Of a stretch of DNA of 64,000 nt, positions 21,316 to 33,206 are shown piece after piece. The stretch's first letter is position 1; each line of letters starts with the position of its first letter. A model generated the notes under the pieces. The model was not told where the DNA came from, did not search any database, and was given only the letters and a program-made list of their open reading frames with translations. A program made the position numbers and the translations under genes. This DNA comes from Enchytraeus crypticus (Eukaryota > Annelida > Clitellata > Enchytraeida > Enchytraeidae): the NCBI GenBank assembly GCA_905160935.1, contig CAJHZI010000231.1:102501-166500 (forward strand). The letters run 5' to 3'.

Positions 21316-22715
21316 CTAGCTAAGTGCTGAGCCTGCTGTAAACAACTTATGTCCTGCATAAAAAATGAGATTGCTGATTGTTCTGAAATCCGAACACTCC
21401 GCAGCATTGGCTCTTTTGGGAATTGGAATCATCACTGACTTGGTAAAGTCGTCTGGCCAAATACCTGTATTGCACACTTCCATACATACCTCCATTAACT
21501 TTTTGAGTGTTTCTCCTTCCAACATTTTCAAGAATTCTACTGGGATTTCATGTATTCCGGCGGCCTTACCCTTCTTCATACTGTTAATTGCAGAATAAAT
21601 TTCCTCCTTCATTAAATCGCGGCCCCTTTTATCGTTTTCTATGATATTTTCTTCTTCTATTCTAAAATCCTCTTGAACTGGTTTCCCAGCCTTATCATAC
21701 AATTCCTCTACATATTCTCTCCATCTTTCTTTTACTACTTCCAGCTCTGTCGTCAATTCCCCATCTTTACTCATTATACTAATGTTCTTTGCATCTCCTT
21801 CATTTTTGTTTTCGGTTCTTGTTAATATCCTGACTTCCTGGTATAACAGATCCAACCTCCCTCTTCTATCATATTCCGCTAAATGCTCACACTTTTCACT
21901 CCACCAATGATCTTTGCTTTGTCTGTAATTCTTCTAAGTTCACTGTTTAAGCTTCTATACTTCCTTCGGCCATGATTGGTGTCAATACTTTTCCATTTCC
22001 TCCTTTCATCCATTTTGTCAAGCATCTCGCTTGTGATCCAAAGTTTTTTTTATCTGTATTTGCTTTCTCTCTTCAGTGCACTGCCAAGTGGCAGGTTTAA
22101 GGTTCATATTCATACTCAAAGTCTGTTTTCTCGCTCCATAAGAGCACACCTTAGATTAACAAGTTAATCCCTTCACAAAGTCTATGCCTTATCCATACCT
22201 TATGTTGCCTATAGCTTGGGAAAAGTTGGCTTCTGAGTTGGTTTCCCGTTGCCTTCCTCAGTTTGGTGGATTAACTGCCATTTAATCCTGGGGGAAAATA
22301 TTTCATGGTGAGGTGGGTCCCCTCTTGCCATCCTCAGCTCCTGCCTTTGGTCCCCTCTTACGTACACACGGCTGATTGTTTGCGGTTGCCCTATTCTGCA
22401 GTGGTCCAACCACACAATAGCACTATATGGGTATTTGCTTTAAGAAAGCCATAAACGTCTTTTGCACCTATTTTAATAGCTTCCTTTACTGACACCATCT
22501 TTCATTTACCCCTGTTCTTTCGTAGTCCTTCATTTCCTTAACTTTTCTTTCCACTGCTTCCTGAAACTGACTTCTTTTCTCGTTCAATCCGTTCAAATTC
22601 CATCTTTTACTGCTTTTCTTCTTAAGTATTTTCTTCAACTGAAACCCTACTTTTTCCATTACTAGATTGTGTTTTGTATTAAGAGTATAGATAATCATTA
22701 TATCGGCTTTCATGG
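21316..22715 (-). pseudogene. LINE-alpha: endonuclease C-term and reverse transcriptase N-term, interrupted by a SINE
   Basis: On the minus strand, 22,713-22,486 reads as the end of an exonuclease-endonuclease-phosphatase domain plus linker (T-K-H-N-L-V-M-E-K-V, then W-N-L-N-G-L). After a SINE D insertion (22,065-22,440) and a short gap, 21,855-21,316 reads as the start of an RT: W-R-E-Y-V-E-E-L-Y, G-K-A-A-G-I-H-E-I-P-V-E-F-L, and I-P-I-P-K-R. This is the CFDP2-like endonuclease-RT architecture. The RT core palm (YxDD) is missing here. Confidence 0.8.
22065..22440 (-). repeat. SINE family D, nearly complete, nested in LINE-alpha
   Basis: Reading on the minus strand: 'ccactgcagaatagggcaac', 'gtacgtaagaggggaccaaagg', 'ctcaccatgaaatattttccc', 'gaggaaggcaacgggaaacc', 'tatggataaggcatagactt', 'gagcgagaaaacagactttg', and a 3' end 'cctgccacttggcagtgcact'. 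Essentially colinear with 59,130-59,478. Confidence 0.8.
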
Positions 22716-22761
22716 ACTAGAACACTTTTGACATTTCTAGTTTCACGTATTGATCTTCCGC

Positions 22762-23998
22762 GATCTACTTTGTTTCATTCGGTCTCTGCAGCTTCATTCC
22801 AGGAAACTCAAAGTTTGACAATTGATCCAACAGAGTATTGCCTTCGTTGACCTTCAGATCGTCCTCTGTGAAGAAATGACTGACGATGGGCAAATTAACC
22901 GTATATCCTAATTCGCCAGCTGATGTACTGAGTTTGAAGTCTGGTAGGGCTAGTCTAACGTGAGTTGACATCATTGACTTTTCTGAAAGGGTTATCACGC
23001 ACTGCGAGCTACCTCCTTTCAAGATTGTCCAATTCTGGAATAGTAGACTGTAAGTGTCTATGTCTTATTTTTACCTAGCCAGATGACTGATGGTTTAAGT
23101 TTTCCAGGTAAAATGTTGTACTGGCAATAATGTTTTATTCTTCTCGCATCGTCAAGATATATGGCGATTAGGCAATTGTGGTTTGAGTCAGTACGGACCA
23201 CTCTTTATTGGGCACCATAGCCTACGTTTCTCTGGATCTCAATGATGTCTCTTACAGACAACTCTATGTAATGGACGTTTTCTTTATCGACACTAACAAA
23301 GATGCCTTTAACGGCTGCTTTCAGTCTCATTACCGAATCTTCATTTTGAGGGACGGTCATATCGTTGAGAAATATCTCAAAAGTCTTAAATTTAAAGTTA
23401 TAGTAAGACAGTGGAAAATCAACCAGGATCATGCGCTGGTTCCCTATTCTGGAGTGGACTAAACTAGACTTTCTATAGTAATCGCTAGGATGGATATACA
23501 TGCCTGTATTGTGTAGATGTACATGCATGTCGTATTGTATACATGCCTGTCTTTGGGGCCTTTAAGTGCCTCTTCAATGCTGAGATGGTATTTTCTAACA
23601 TTTTTGGTATTATTATTTCACTAGGCAAGTATCCCATGTTAAGCAGCTGCAGACCGGTTTTGAATTGATTGAGGTGCCTCTCAGCTTTTGACATTTCCCA
23701 AATAAGGAGGTTTTTCTTTTCGAGCAACGCGCTGCAGCGGTCTCTCTAACACTTAGTCTACCTTGGTATGATGTCAGAATCTTATGGGATACTAAAGATT
23801 GTGCTTGCATTGCTGAAACCAAACCGTCCAGCTGCTTTTCTACAGTCTTGGAAAATGAGGAGAGATCACCAGTAAGCTTCTCAAATACTTTATTTTGGTC
23901 CTTAGACATCTCTAGCACCTCATCAACATGGTTCGCTACTATCTCCAACTGACCTTCCGTTGCTAGACCGAAAAGGCACACTTGCGGCTTAGCCTATC
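22762..23998 (-). pseudogene. Broken F-type envelope-like gene (retroelement/viral relic)
   Basis: Minus-strand fragments at 23,981-23,730, 23,727-23,530, 23,528-23,205, about 23,200-23,050 and 23,022-22,762 follow one another colinearly across frame changes and stops. The first has a fusion-peptide-like F-G-L-A-T-E-G followed by a heptad-type helix. The third has the block I-L-V-D-F-P-L ... F-K-T-F-E-I followed by H-Y-I-E-L-S. The next has a C-x-I-A-I-Y-L-D pattern with a later Cys. This order is typical of F-like Env proteins carried by some invertebrate LTR retrotransposons (errantivirus-like or BEL/Pao). There is no N-terminal signal segment, no clear cleavage site and no gag/pol alongside. 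At least three disruptions mean it cannot be expressed as one protein. Confidence 0.6.
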
Positions 23999-24171
23999 AG
24001 GGGAATGAGACTACGGGTCTGCTTCGAAACTTGCGTCTAAATGTACAACATGACCTATATGTCATTTCCCCAAAGCAGGGTTTATTTTGACTATAGTTAC
24101 CGACGATAACGATTTTCTAGTACGATATGTTGACATCATCTATTCAACTGCTTTCAACCGGAAAGCAAGTT

Positions 24172-24245
24172 GGTGAAGTGGTATAGGTGCTAGGTTTTGG
24201 ATCATGTGTTCGGAGTTCAATTCCGGATCGAGCCACTTTTATTTG
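24172..24245 (+). repeat. tRNA-like sequence, likely a SINE head or tRNA pseudogene
   Basis: 'ggtgaagtggtataggtgc' resembles a D-arm/box A. 'tcggagttcaattccgg' resembles a T-arm/box B with a paired stem. The acceptor stem ends do not pair, so it is not a functional tRNA. Two TTAGGG-like units follow at 24,292-24,307. Confidence 0.4.
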
Positions 24246-24374
24246 TTAATGTTTAACTCAATTTTCTTAGTTCCTTATGAATATCGTTACAGTTAGGGTT
24301 AGGGTTGGGAATAGTTCATTTAGTAAACCCTGTCTGTTAGGGAAATAACTAGAGATGGGAATTTTATGAATTTC

Positions 24375-24605
24375 CATTGTTCGGGTTCGGTTCGGTTCGG
24401 GTTCGGTTAGCAGTTGACAATTTGAGAGTTCGGTTCGTTGAAAATGAAAGTTCGGTTCGGTTCGGGTCCGTTTGGCAGTTGACAATTTGAGAGTTCGGTT
24501 CGTTGAAAGTGAAAGTTCGGTTCGGTTCTAACAAGGGTTCCGGTTCGGTTCGGGTTCGGCTTGCTTTCCAACTCGCAAGTGTTCGATTCGAGTTCGAAAT
24601 GGTTT
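24375..24605 (+). repeat. GGTTCG hexamer minisatellite, first block
   Basis: Repeated 'ggttcggttcgggttcgg' blocks, with a larger internal duplication of 'cagttgacaatttgagagtt' plus 'cggttcgttgaaa' at about 24,410 and 24,476. Open frames across it (minus strand, R-T-E-P-N-like) are repeat translations. Confidence 0.85.
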
Positions 24606-25654
24606 GGTTTGGGTAATATTGAAATTGTTTAACTTTACTTATAATAATCATGGTCATGACAAACATGTTTACAATGGCTTATGGTAAAAATGCTTAAAAA
24701 TACATGATATCATAATGACTGCCACATTTTTGCACCTGGGTAAAAATATGACAATGAAATAGGGAGAGAAGTGGTATTTATTCCTGTACATTTCTTAAAA
24801 TATTGTAAGTTGACCAACAAATGTTCATAATATAGCTATTTAGCTTTATTATTGTATCTGAAAAATTCTCCTTGGTTATAACGAGCAATTAGAATGCTTC
24901 ATCAATTTGTAAATTGTTTTGTCACTTTAGGCCTATATATTAGATACGTTTATAATTAAGTGGAAATATCTTGGCTAAAATTTCCAATATTTCAAAAGAT
25001 CCAATATTTCAGAGACAAAGTGCAATTTAGTAACATAAAAATGTCAAATAAAGATGATTTAGTAAACACGTGTACTTCCACAGAAAAATGATCATAATCC
25101 GTTTGCTTTCAACTGACCAGTAATAAGCTTCATAATTTGCCTTAGGGTTTCAAATATTAAATTCTCAGATCAATTATGAAGTTACGAAAATAGTTATGAA
25201 ATTATTGTATTGCTATGGTGCAAAATTATTTACTCCAGATAGCCTTAACACATATAGAATGTTATATATAATTATTTGTAAACCTGTCTGCAAAAATATT
25301 AAGGTAGCACACTAAAATTAGAAAAAATCATAATTTGAGTTTAACAAGACTAAATCCACCTAGATTGAGTCAAGCATTTTCAGATTTTTATGGGATACTC
25401 TCATCACTTTTGTCTCTTTCCATATTTCAATGCCGTATCATTCAGACTATCCATTATCTTCTGCAGGCCCGTCTCGCTTCCCGCTACCATTTCTTTTTGT
25501 ACCGCTACCATTTTAAAATTTGTGTCGGAACCAGCCATACCTGAATATATGCTGTGAGATATTGTAAGACATGTAAATGCAAAAATAGTAAATATTTGTA
25601 TTGTTCTTACTATCTTTATTTAATGTCAGGCTGGTGAAGAAGAAAGGATCTCCA
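24606..25654. other. AT-rich spacer between two GGTTCG blocks
   Basis: No gene, RNA or named repeat recognised. Confidence 0.5.
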
Positions 25655-25752
25655 AGAGTTTGGTTCAGTTCGGTTTGGACAAAGTCTGGTTTCGGGTTCG
25701 GTTCGGGTTCAGCCAGAATCTGGGTTCGGGTTCGGTGCGGATTCGGTCAGAG
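25655..25752 (+). repeat. GGTTCG hexamer minisatellite, second block
   Basis: 'gggttcggttcgggttcagcc' and 'gggttcgggttcggtgcgg' repeat in the same orientation as the block at 24,375, about 1.1 kb away. Confidence 0.8.
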
Positions 25753-25769
25753 TCTATGGCCGAGCACAC

Positions 25770-25925
25770 ACAGTACAACTACTGGCTGGAGCCAGTGGCG
25801 ATGTCGGTAATGTACCCGACCGCGGATCAGTATGTGCGGGGTTCAAATCCTGGGCTCGCCCGTCACTGACATCACTTTCGAGTGAGGAAACTGGCGTCAA
25901 CATTAGCTTTACCAGCTTTTACTTT
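25770..25925 (+). repeat. SINE family A (tRNA-derived), well preserved
   Basis: Box A 'agccagtggcgatgtcgg', 'gaccgcggatcagtatgtgc', box B 'gggttcaaatcctggg', a body 'cgtcactgacatcactttcg', and the tail 'aaactggcgtcaacattagc'. Copies also occur at 34,165, 34,845, 36,640, 39,445, 41,105 and 48,765. Confidence 0.8.
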
Positions 25926-25984
25926 TCGAAAATCGATCCAACAATCCACTGGCAGTGACCTAACTCTGCTCAGTAGAAGCAGCG

Positions 25985-28970
25985 CTGTGCGCAAATTTCT
26001 CCATATTTTCTAACAAAAACTGGATGGAAAAGACAGATGGAAAAGATAGGTCTTCAACTGCTTATGGAACTGCTCATAGGAAAGCAAAGGCTGATGTGAT
26101 TCAAATGAATATTTCCGAAGATTGGATGGAAGAGAATTCCACATCTGAGGTGCAGCATGCTGGAAAGAACGATTAGATAGCTTAGAGCGTGAATGTAAGT
26201 TAGGTCTCACAAGAGTAATTAACTTAGAAGACCGAGTAATAGCAGGCTGCATCACTTTAATCAAGTGAGACATACAAGTTTGTCCAGGGATGGTGATGGA
26301 CTTCTAGGTTAACGAAGCTGTTTTGTAAATGATACGCTCTTTAATCTTTAGCCAGTGCAAAGACTTCAAAATAGGCGTAACATGTGAGTACTTGGAACTA
26401 CAAAAATTGCTCGCGCAGAGAATTCTGAACAAACTGCAACCGATCAATCTCACAGCCAGGGAGATTTAAAAACAGGGAATTGCAGTAGTCCAACTGCGAT
26501 TGCACAAGAGCAGCACCAATTGTAGCAGCTGTCTCACGTGACAAATATGGACGTATTCGACGAAGATCACGGATATGGAAGAAACATGCTTGTGAAGTTT
26601 TAGTTATGTGTTCGTGGAAGGTTAGGTGTTTATCAAGGATAGCACCGAGATTTCTCACAGAAGAAACAGGTATATTTTAATCCCGAAGATAACGAAAGAG
26701 TTTTCCCATTCAGCTTCAGAAGCTGTTGAGGTGTCCCGACCAACAACAATTCAGTCTTAGATGGATTAAATGCCAAGAAATTAGCAGACATCCAAGAGGA
26801 TACAGACTGAAAACTTTGTGCAGGAGGGTTTCAGCATTAGAATAGGAGTTAGGGGTGAAACAAGTGTACATTTGAGTGTCATCAGCATATAGTTCATGAT
26901 CAAGAGAATGAGAAGAGATTAGAGTGCTTTGGGGTGTTATATAGAGGTTAAATAGGATAGGACCAAGAACGGAGCCTTGAGGCACACCATACTTTAAGTG
27001 AGAAGGCGAAGAGATGTACTCTATCACTTTCACACTAAAAGAACGATCCGTCAGATAGGAGGAAAACCAATCAGGAACAATTCCACGAACACCAAACCAG
27101 GAAGAAGGACGTTCCAGAAGAATATTGTGATCAATGGTATCAAAAGCGACCGAAAGATGAAGCATATATAATCCATTTAAGCGTTGTGTGCACATGGCAT
27201 TAACAATAGAATTACACACAGATAGAAGCACCGTTTCAGTTGAACGATGCTTGTATAAGCAGCTTGATGCTTATTAAATAGACCATTGTAAGAGAGATGA
27301 GTAGAAAGCCCCTGAAGAACAATTCTTTCAGTGAGCTTAGATATGTATGACTGATTAGATATAGGCCTGTAATTCGACAACGATTCCTTATCCAGTGTGG
27401 GCTTTTTAGGAAATGGAGTAATAACTGCACGCTTAAAAGCGCGAGGAAATTTGCCAGTAGAGAGAGAGAGAGGTTAACAATCAATGTTAATACTGGAGCA
27501 AGTATGTGAATACACTTCTTTAAAAGAGAGGTTGGGATAGGATCCAAGTCACAATGTTTAGCTGGAGAGTCTAAAACTAATTTAGTAATCTCATCAATTG
27601 TAACTGGAGTGAAATTAGAAAGCTCATCTTTGGAATGATTCTCTACTGGAGTATGAGGAGTAGAGTTAGGAGCTGGAGTGATAGATTCTCTAAGATTACT
27701 TATCTTATCTGTAAAGTATTTGGAAAATTGTTCAGGCAGTGACCCCACAGGAGTAGAAGGAAGAGAAGGAGAAATAGATCTTTGTAAACGATCATTAATG
27801 GTTTTCCATAAACTATTGACATTCGCAGCCTTACTGACAAAAGAGGAGTAGTACTCTTTCTTAGCATTAGCAATAGCAGTACGATAAATCTTGTGTTGCA
27901 AATTAGAAACAGTTTTCCAAAAATCTGAATGGGTATGACGCCACTTTCTTTCAGCTCTACAGCATGCAGCCTTTAGCATTCTCAGACCAGAAGTATACCA
28001 AGGGTTAGATTTCTTAAGCTTCTTGGTAGTTAGAGGTGCATGCTTATCAAGTAGAGATGAAGAGTAGTGTTATACTGTTTTACTAATTCATCAAGATCAT
28101 TAGCAGGAGACTTGATCAAAGTCGAATTTTCAAGATCAGAACAAAAGAGATCAAGATCAACGTTATTTACACACCTAAATGAAACAGTAGGTGAATTTTT
28201 AATAGTATCTGGCTTAACATGATTATAAGTGAATACAACAGGAAAATGGTCTGACGGCGAGTGAGATAAAATAGTAACACTTAAAGGATCAATAGCAGAG
28301 AGACTTGGTGTAATAACAACATCAAGTGTATGGTTGTCAATATGAGTAGCAACATTCACATGTTGAACAGCATTACAAGAGGACAGCAAAGTATTAAATT
28401 GCTGAGTTAAGGGATCAAGAGGATTATCAGGGTGAATGTTGAGGTCACCTGTAATCACAAAGTCTGATTTAGAAGTAGTAAGGAACGAGAGTAGGGTAGG
28501 AAACTGATAAAAAGAGAGAGAAAGGTTTGGCATAGGGGGAAGAAGATGGTGGTCGATACACTGCAACAACATGTAGAGTACATGTGCTAAATTTATCAGT
28601 GACTGAAATTGCTTCAAATGAAGAAAATTTATGACAGTCATTGCTAAGAAGGGTAAAGGGCTTCCTTAGTAGGAGAGCAACTCCACCACCCTTAGCACCA
28701 GATATCCTAGAGTCACGATTTGCAATAAACATATCATAACCTGGAGGAAGAATGGACATCAATTCAGAAGGAGTGGTTATAGATGATAGCCAAGTTTCAC
28801 TGATAACAAAACAGTCAAACTTGTGAGTCTCAGCCAAATCATGCAAAGCAATGATGTGGTCTGAGTTAGAGAGGGATTGGATGTTAAGAGAGCAAAGAGA
28901 AATATTGCATCGAAGAGAATTAACCGGAATTCTCGATCGAAACCTGCTTACAAAACTGGAAAATCAGTAA
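25985..28970 (-). mobile_element. L2/CR1-like LINE, nearly full ORF2, frame-broken
   Basis: Minus-strand order: endonuclease start near 28,900 (S-L-N-I-Q-S-L), I-S-E-T-W-L, A-K-G-G-G-V-A-L-L-L-R, V-Y-R-P-P-S-S; endonuclease end with I-T-G-D-L-N-I-H and S-D-H-F-P-V-V; linker and RT 27,979-26,700 with S-N-Y-R-P-I-S-N, A-F-D-T-I-D-H-N-I-L-L, G-V-P-Q-G-S-V-L-G-P and the catalytic Y-A-D-D at about 26,885. The post-RT region follows with N-L-G-A-I-L-D and W-N-S-L-P. Six or so frame changes split it. The 3' UTR is missing here. A second copy of the 3' half lies on the plus strand at 60,485-61,250. Confidence 0.9.
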
Positions 28971-30313
28971 TTGTAAACAATGCAGAAAGTACAATATAAA
29001 TTACAATATAGTTATACACAAATTACATAAAAAATACAAATATGCAATAATTAACTAACGATCAAAACGTAAACACTATAACTGTAACAATTCAAACACT
29101 AAAAGCAATATAAAATAACGTGTAACGGATCAACTATAACGGTAAAATAACGGTCAAAACTGCAAATTGATTTTTCAACAAAATAACTATATAACAGATT
29201 AACAATATAACATAGAACTATGAACTAAGTTAAAAGTACGCCAATGAACTTAATCAAGTCTAAAACTATTCACTCAAGACGCTAAATTTCATTAAAATTC
29301 TATTTATTTATTATAAATCAATAAATAAACAGTCCCGTCAATACATGAAATCACGCAGAAGTGTCTGTGAATAAGACATTTTAATAAGATATATAGACCT
29401 ATATAAGATGTTTAAGATTAGAGAAAAAGATAATATTATATATGAATATGTTTGGAGTGTAGAGCATCAAAGAGAGATACATAAAATATAAATATAATTT
29501 GAATGTCTAGTTAGCCATGCATATTGTTTTAATGCACTGTTGGTGTTTTTGTTTATTGTATGTAAAACTACCACTTTTCGATGATATAATAACAATTTAT
29601 ATATAATATGCCATTTTATGGTGTCACAATCGACGTTAGGTCAACCTTGTATACCTATATGTAATAGTGCTGCACGTTGAGAAGACTAAAAACAGAATTT
29701 CCTTTTAGGGTTAAAACAGCTTAATTTCTGCCAGTACTTTAGCTGTCTAAAGGCAGCTTAACTTCGTTGATTAGTGGCTCTGTTACTTGGCACTCGGAAA
29801 ATAACCAGTTTTATATCCGTTTCGTTAAAAGTGTTAAAGTCGAACTTTGTTTATGTAAATTTGAAAAACTGATTTCCTAAACAATTTATATTATTTTAGC
29901 TGAAGTCTGTAACGCAAAAAATAGCTTTGAAAACTATATCTATCTTTCAACAGGCACAGTTTAAAAACCCGATTTCGAAATCTCTTGTAATCCTAATTTT
30001 CTTCTCAATAAATTTTTGCTAAAAAGGCCTACCTAAGTGAACCGAAATTTGACTTTGTTTTAATAATTATTTATATGATCAATTATTTGTTGAATCAAAA
30101 TTAAACTCTATTTGTTTTATAAAATTGTACTTAGAAATTACTCAATGCTTATCTTGCCATTCTGGTATGTCACATGTATAATCGTCGTATTGTTATTTCA
30201 TTGGCATTCCAGTGTTAATAGCTAAAGTTGTCTTGAAGGCCCTTTTATATTCGGAGATTATTAGATATACTTACACCTAGAGATAAGCTATAGAAATATA
30301 GCTTCTCTCTTAA
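28971..30313. other. Intergenic, no gene seen
   Basis: AT-rich. No coding potential, RNA gene or repeat family recognised. Confidence 0.5.
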
Positions 30314-30695
30314 CGTAGGGGGAGCATGTTATTTGATGGTTATATGATATGATATTATAATTAACATTTACTATATATAGTGACAGTATAACATTTACTA
30401 TATAGCGGGAATTACGTTGATTGTTTATTATTTTATTGCGGATCTGTTGATTGTGAATTTTCTGTTGAACACACGGCTCGAGGTTTGAATCCTGCATTAT
30501 CTGATAATTTCCTCTCAAGCTATAATCGCTCTATGTTAGACTTAGTCGTTATGGTTTGTCGGCACTATACACCCTGCATGCTAACTACAACCTGCACTAG
30601 AAACCTGTGTTATCTACAATAAAAGATAGTTATATCATCAACGGTGTCGTCATATTAACTACTGAACATAGTTGGTGTAGCAGGGCTTGCCCTCT
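30314..30695 (+). repeat. LTR-like unit with PPT-like and PBS-like flanks
   Basis: The purine run 'gtagggggagca' (30,315-30,326) precedes 'tgttatttgatgg', a common LTR 5' start. Inside, 'caataaaagatag' (about 30,618) fits an R-region poly(A) signal. After '...ctgaaca' comes 'tagttggtgtagcagggc', in which TGGTGTAGCAGGG could pair with a tRNA 3' end ending CCA. No gag or pol is adjacent. Tentative. Confidence 0.4.
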
Positions 30696-30911
30696 TTGTG
30701 GTCCAGATCCCATACATACCTGAGCTCCCACTTAGCTAGGATTCCCCAGAAGAGATCCCACGCAACTCTCATCAGTACATAACATATTATATATGCCTAT
30801 TGTATATTAATAATATATTATAATATGCAATATTAATATAATTTTACGACTTAGAGTCTTATAAATAAAATTAACAACGCTGAACGTCTTGTATTCAAGA
30901 AGTATTAAAAG

Positions 30912-30913
<2 letters not shown>

Positions 30914-30948
<35 letters not shown>

Positions 30949-31027
30949 TATATATATTAATATATATCTATTATATATATAACTTTATATATATATATAT
31001 ATAACTTTATATATATATATATATATA

Positions 31028-31071
<44 letters not shown>

Positions 31072-31080
31072 TATATATGG
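30914..31080. repeat. (AT)n tracts with a palindromic TACTGTATAT / ATATACAGTA
   Basis: Several (AT)n blocks separated by 'aacttt'. The last is bounded by 'tactgtatat' and its reverse complement 'atatacagta'. Confidence 0.85.
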
Positions 31081-31479
31081 TATCGGGAAGATGGCCGCAA
31101 ACATTTGGTATCACGCCGTAACCGATGATTAATGCCTTACCATAGACACCAAAAATGTTCTACTTGGTTTTTATATTTTTGGTTATAAAATCTTTAGAAT
31201 TCTGTTCTCGCTGACATATTCTTGATTCGCCACTTTGTGCCTTACAGGTAAATTGCATTAGTTTAACTTGTACCTATGGTAGGTAGGTATACTAAAATAA
31301 TGTATAGATGTTACTCAAAATAAACCTCCAGGTTATTTCTGCTACTAACAAACAGGTCTGATAAATAGATAGATATCATCTAAATAAATAAATATCAAGT
31401 GATAAATATCATCATGAAATCGTGAGTTCATGTTTTAAAAAAGCAATTTGGCCTCTATCTATTGTTTTAATAATAGTAA

Positions 31480-31626
31480 TAATATAGGTTTAACGTCCGT
31501 TTCCTAATACAAGGACGATGTCAGGGAAGTTAACACAATCTGTTTCATCGGTTCGGCAGTTCATAACTGCAGTTCATCCATGGATGAGGAAATGGACGTT
31601 AGAGCTTTAATTTGTTATTATTATTA
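31480..31626. mobile_element. Small MITE-like element with TIRs in (TAA)n
   Basis: The left end 'gtttaacgtccgtttcct' and right end 'aggaaatggacgttagagc' are inverted repeats (about 16 of 18 alike). Both are flanked by TAA/ATT runs. Length about 140 bp. A related end occurs at 10,455 and a weaker one at 46,568. Confidence 0.65.
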
Positions 31627-31859
31627 TTATTACTTAAATTTCGATGTTGTCTTCCCTGCATAGGCGACGACTCCTTACATTGAGTACCGGGCAACAATAT
31701 TACCAACAGTTCAAACATGGTATGTGTATGTGTGGTATAAAATGCGCGCAATTACGAAGCATGAAAAAAGATACCCTTGTACCCCGCTCCTTTCAAAATA
31801 CCGGAAAAAAATCCCGCTACCCGTTAGAGTCGGCACTTGCACACTCTTGTCCATGTCCG

Positions 31860-31966
31860 TGATTTTACTTTCTGATCCGTGATTTACTTCCTGATTCGTG
31901 ATTTTACTTTCTGATCCGTGAATTTACTTTCTGATCCGTGATTTTACTTTCTTATCAGTTCGATTG
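31860..31966. repeat. About 21-bp minisatellite (TCCGTGATTTTACTTTCTGA), five units
   Basis: Five head-to-tail units with one- to two-base differences, ending at 'cttatcagttcg'. Confidence 0.9.
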
Positions 31967-32645
31967 GGAGTCCTACGTACTTAGCGGCCGCCACTTTCAA
32001 TTTTTTGATATTGCACGACACTCTACCCACTTAGCTATTTAAGCACTGCGTGTCAGCATTATATATCGTCAACTTTTTATAATCAGTAATTTGTGAAAAA
32101 GGTTTAATTAGAAATCGGAATTTTTCTAAGAATAAAGATAATTATGTAAATGTACATTTAGAATTCGCATCGATATTTATACAAATGGCAAAATATACAA
32201 CATTATACGCATAGTCAAATACTGTTATATAATTTCTAAGCCTCATCATCTCTTCAGCGAATCTGACCTTGAATGGCCCACAAACACTTCAGTTCTCTAA
32301 GCTTTCCCATCAGATTTCTGATGATAAAGACTAGTTGTCTCTGATCAGACATCTGAGCAGAGAAATTTGACGGCGAATCTGACTGTGTGTGGACCACTTA
32401 AAGATCTGTACTGCTGGCACCCAATAATTTTTCAGTCTGTAGTTCTGCTGCTCTTTGTTCGACATTTTCCCTTGAAACACAAATAGAAATAGAAGTTTTT
32501 TTCAAAGCTACAGTAATTAACAATTGAAAAATATTTACCGCTAAATTTTAATTACTAGAGCGGATATTACTAGGGAGTATCCGACTATGTTACACAACAC
32601 AGGAAGTCACTGAATGAGAGCGGATCCCATTGTGACAGAGACCAT

Positions 32646-32712
32646 TTTAATTGCAGAGTTTAGTTGTGTATCGACCATTTGTGTATCGACCATTTGTGTA
32701 TCGACCATTTGT
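32646..32712. repeat. 17-bp minisatellite (TTGTGTATCGACCATTT), four units
   Basis: Three near-identical units and one partial. No gene in 32,000-33,200. Confidence 0.9.
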
Positions 32713-33206
32713 ATATGACACTATGAGCATAGCAGCACAATTTTGAGCTGTAGAAAACTCAAAGCAGGCACTGATTTCGTAAGTAGGCTACTTCGCCATT
32801 TGCTCCCCAATACATGATTACTAATTTTTGTAGTAACAGGTCTTGACCATTGACCAGTTTTCTGCAAGTGGTTTCTGTACGGATTCGCTATTGTATAAAT
32901 TAATAATACAATTTAATGCACAATACTATTGAGTTTGGTACAATAGAAGTCTAAAGATCAGGAAATAATATGTTATGCTGTCGATCAATAATTCATAATA
33001 CCCATTCAAATTTAAATCAATTTCTTTAAGACAGCATAAACAGTTACGTCATTAGGATGGGATAGACTCATAATTTTACGATTTGCTCGCCATTAACATA
33101 ATCAACTGTTTTAGTAATATATGACGTAGAAGCGGGCCTCTAGATTCGTAACAAGTTTAGGAATAGCACGGTTTAAACTGATGCGTACTGTTTTAGACAT
33201 ACATCT

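Noticed and set aside
22209..22415. Minus-strand 68-codon frame
   Set aside because: It lies wholly within SINE D.
24172..24245. Functional tRNA gene
   Set aside because: T-arm and D-arm look right but the acceptor stem cannot pair, so it was listed only as tRNA-like.
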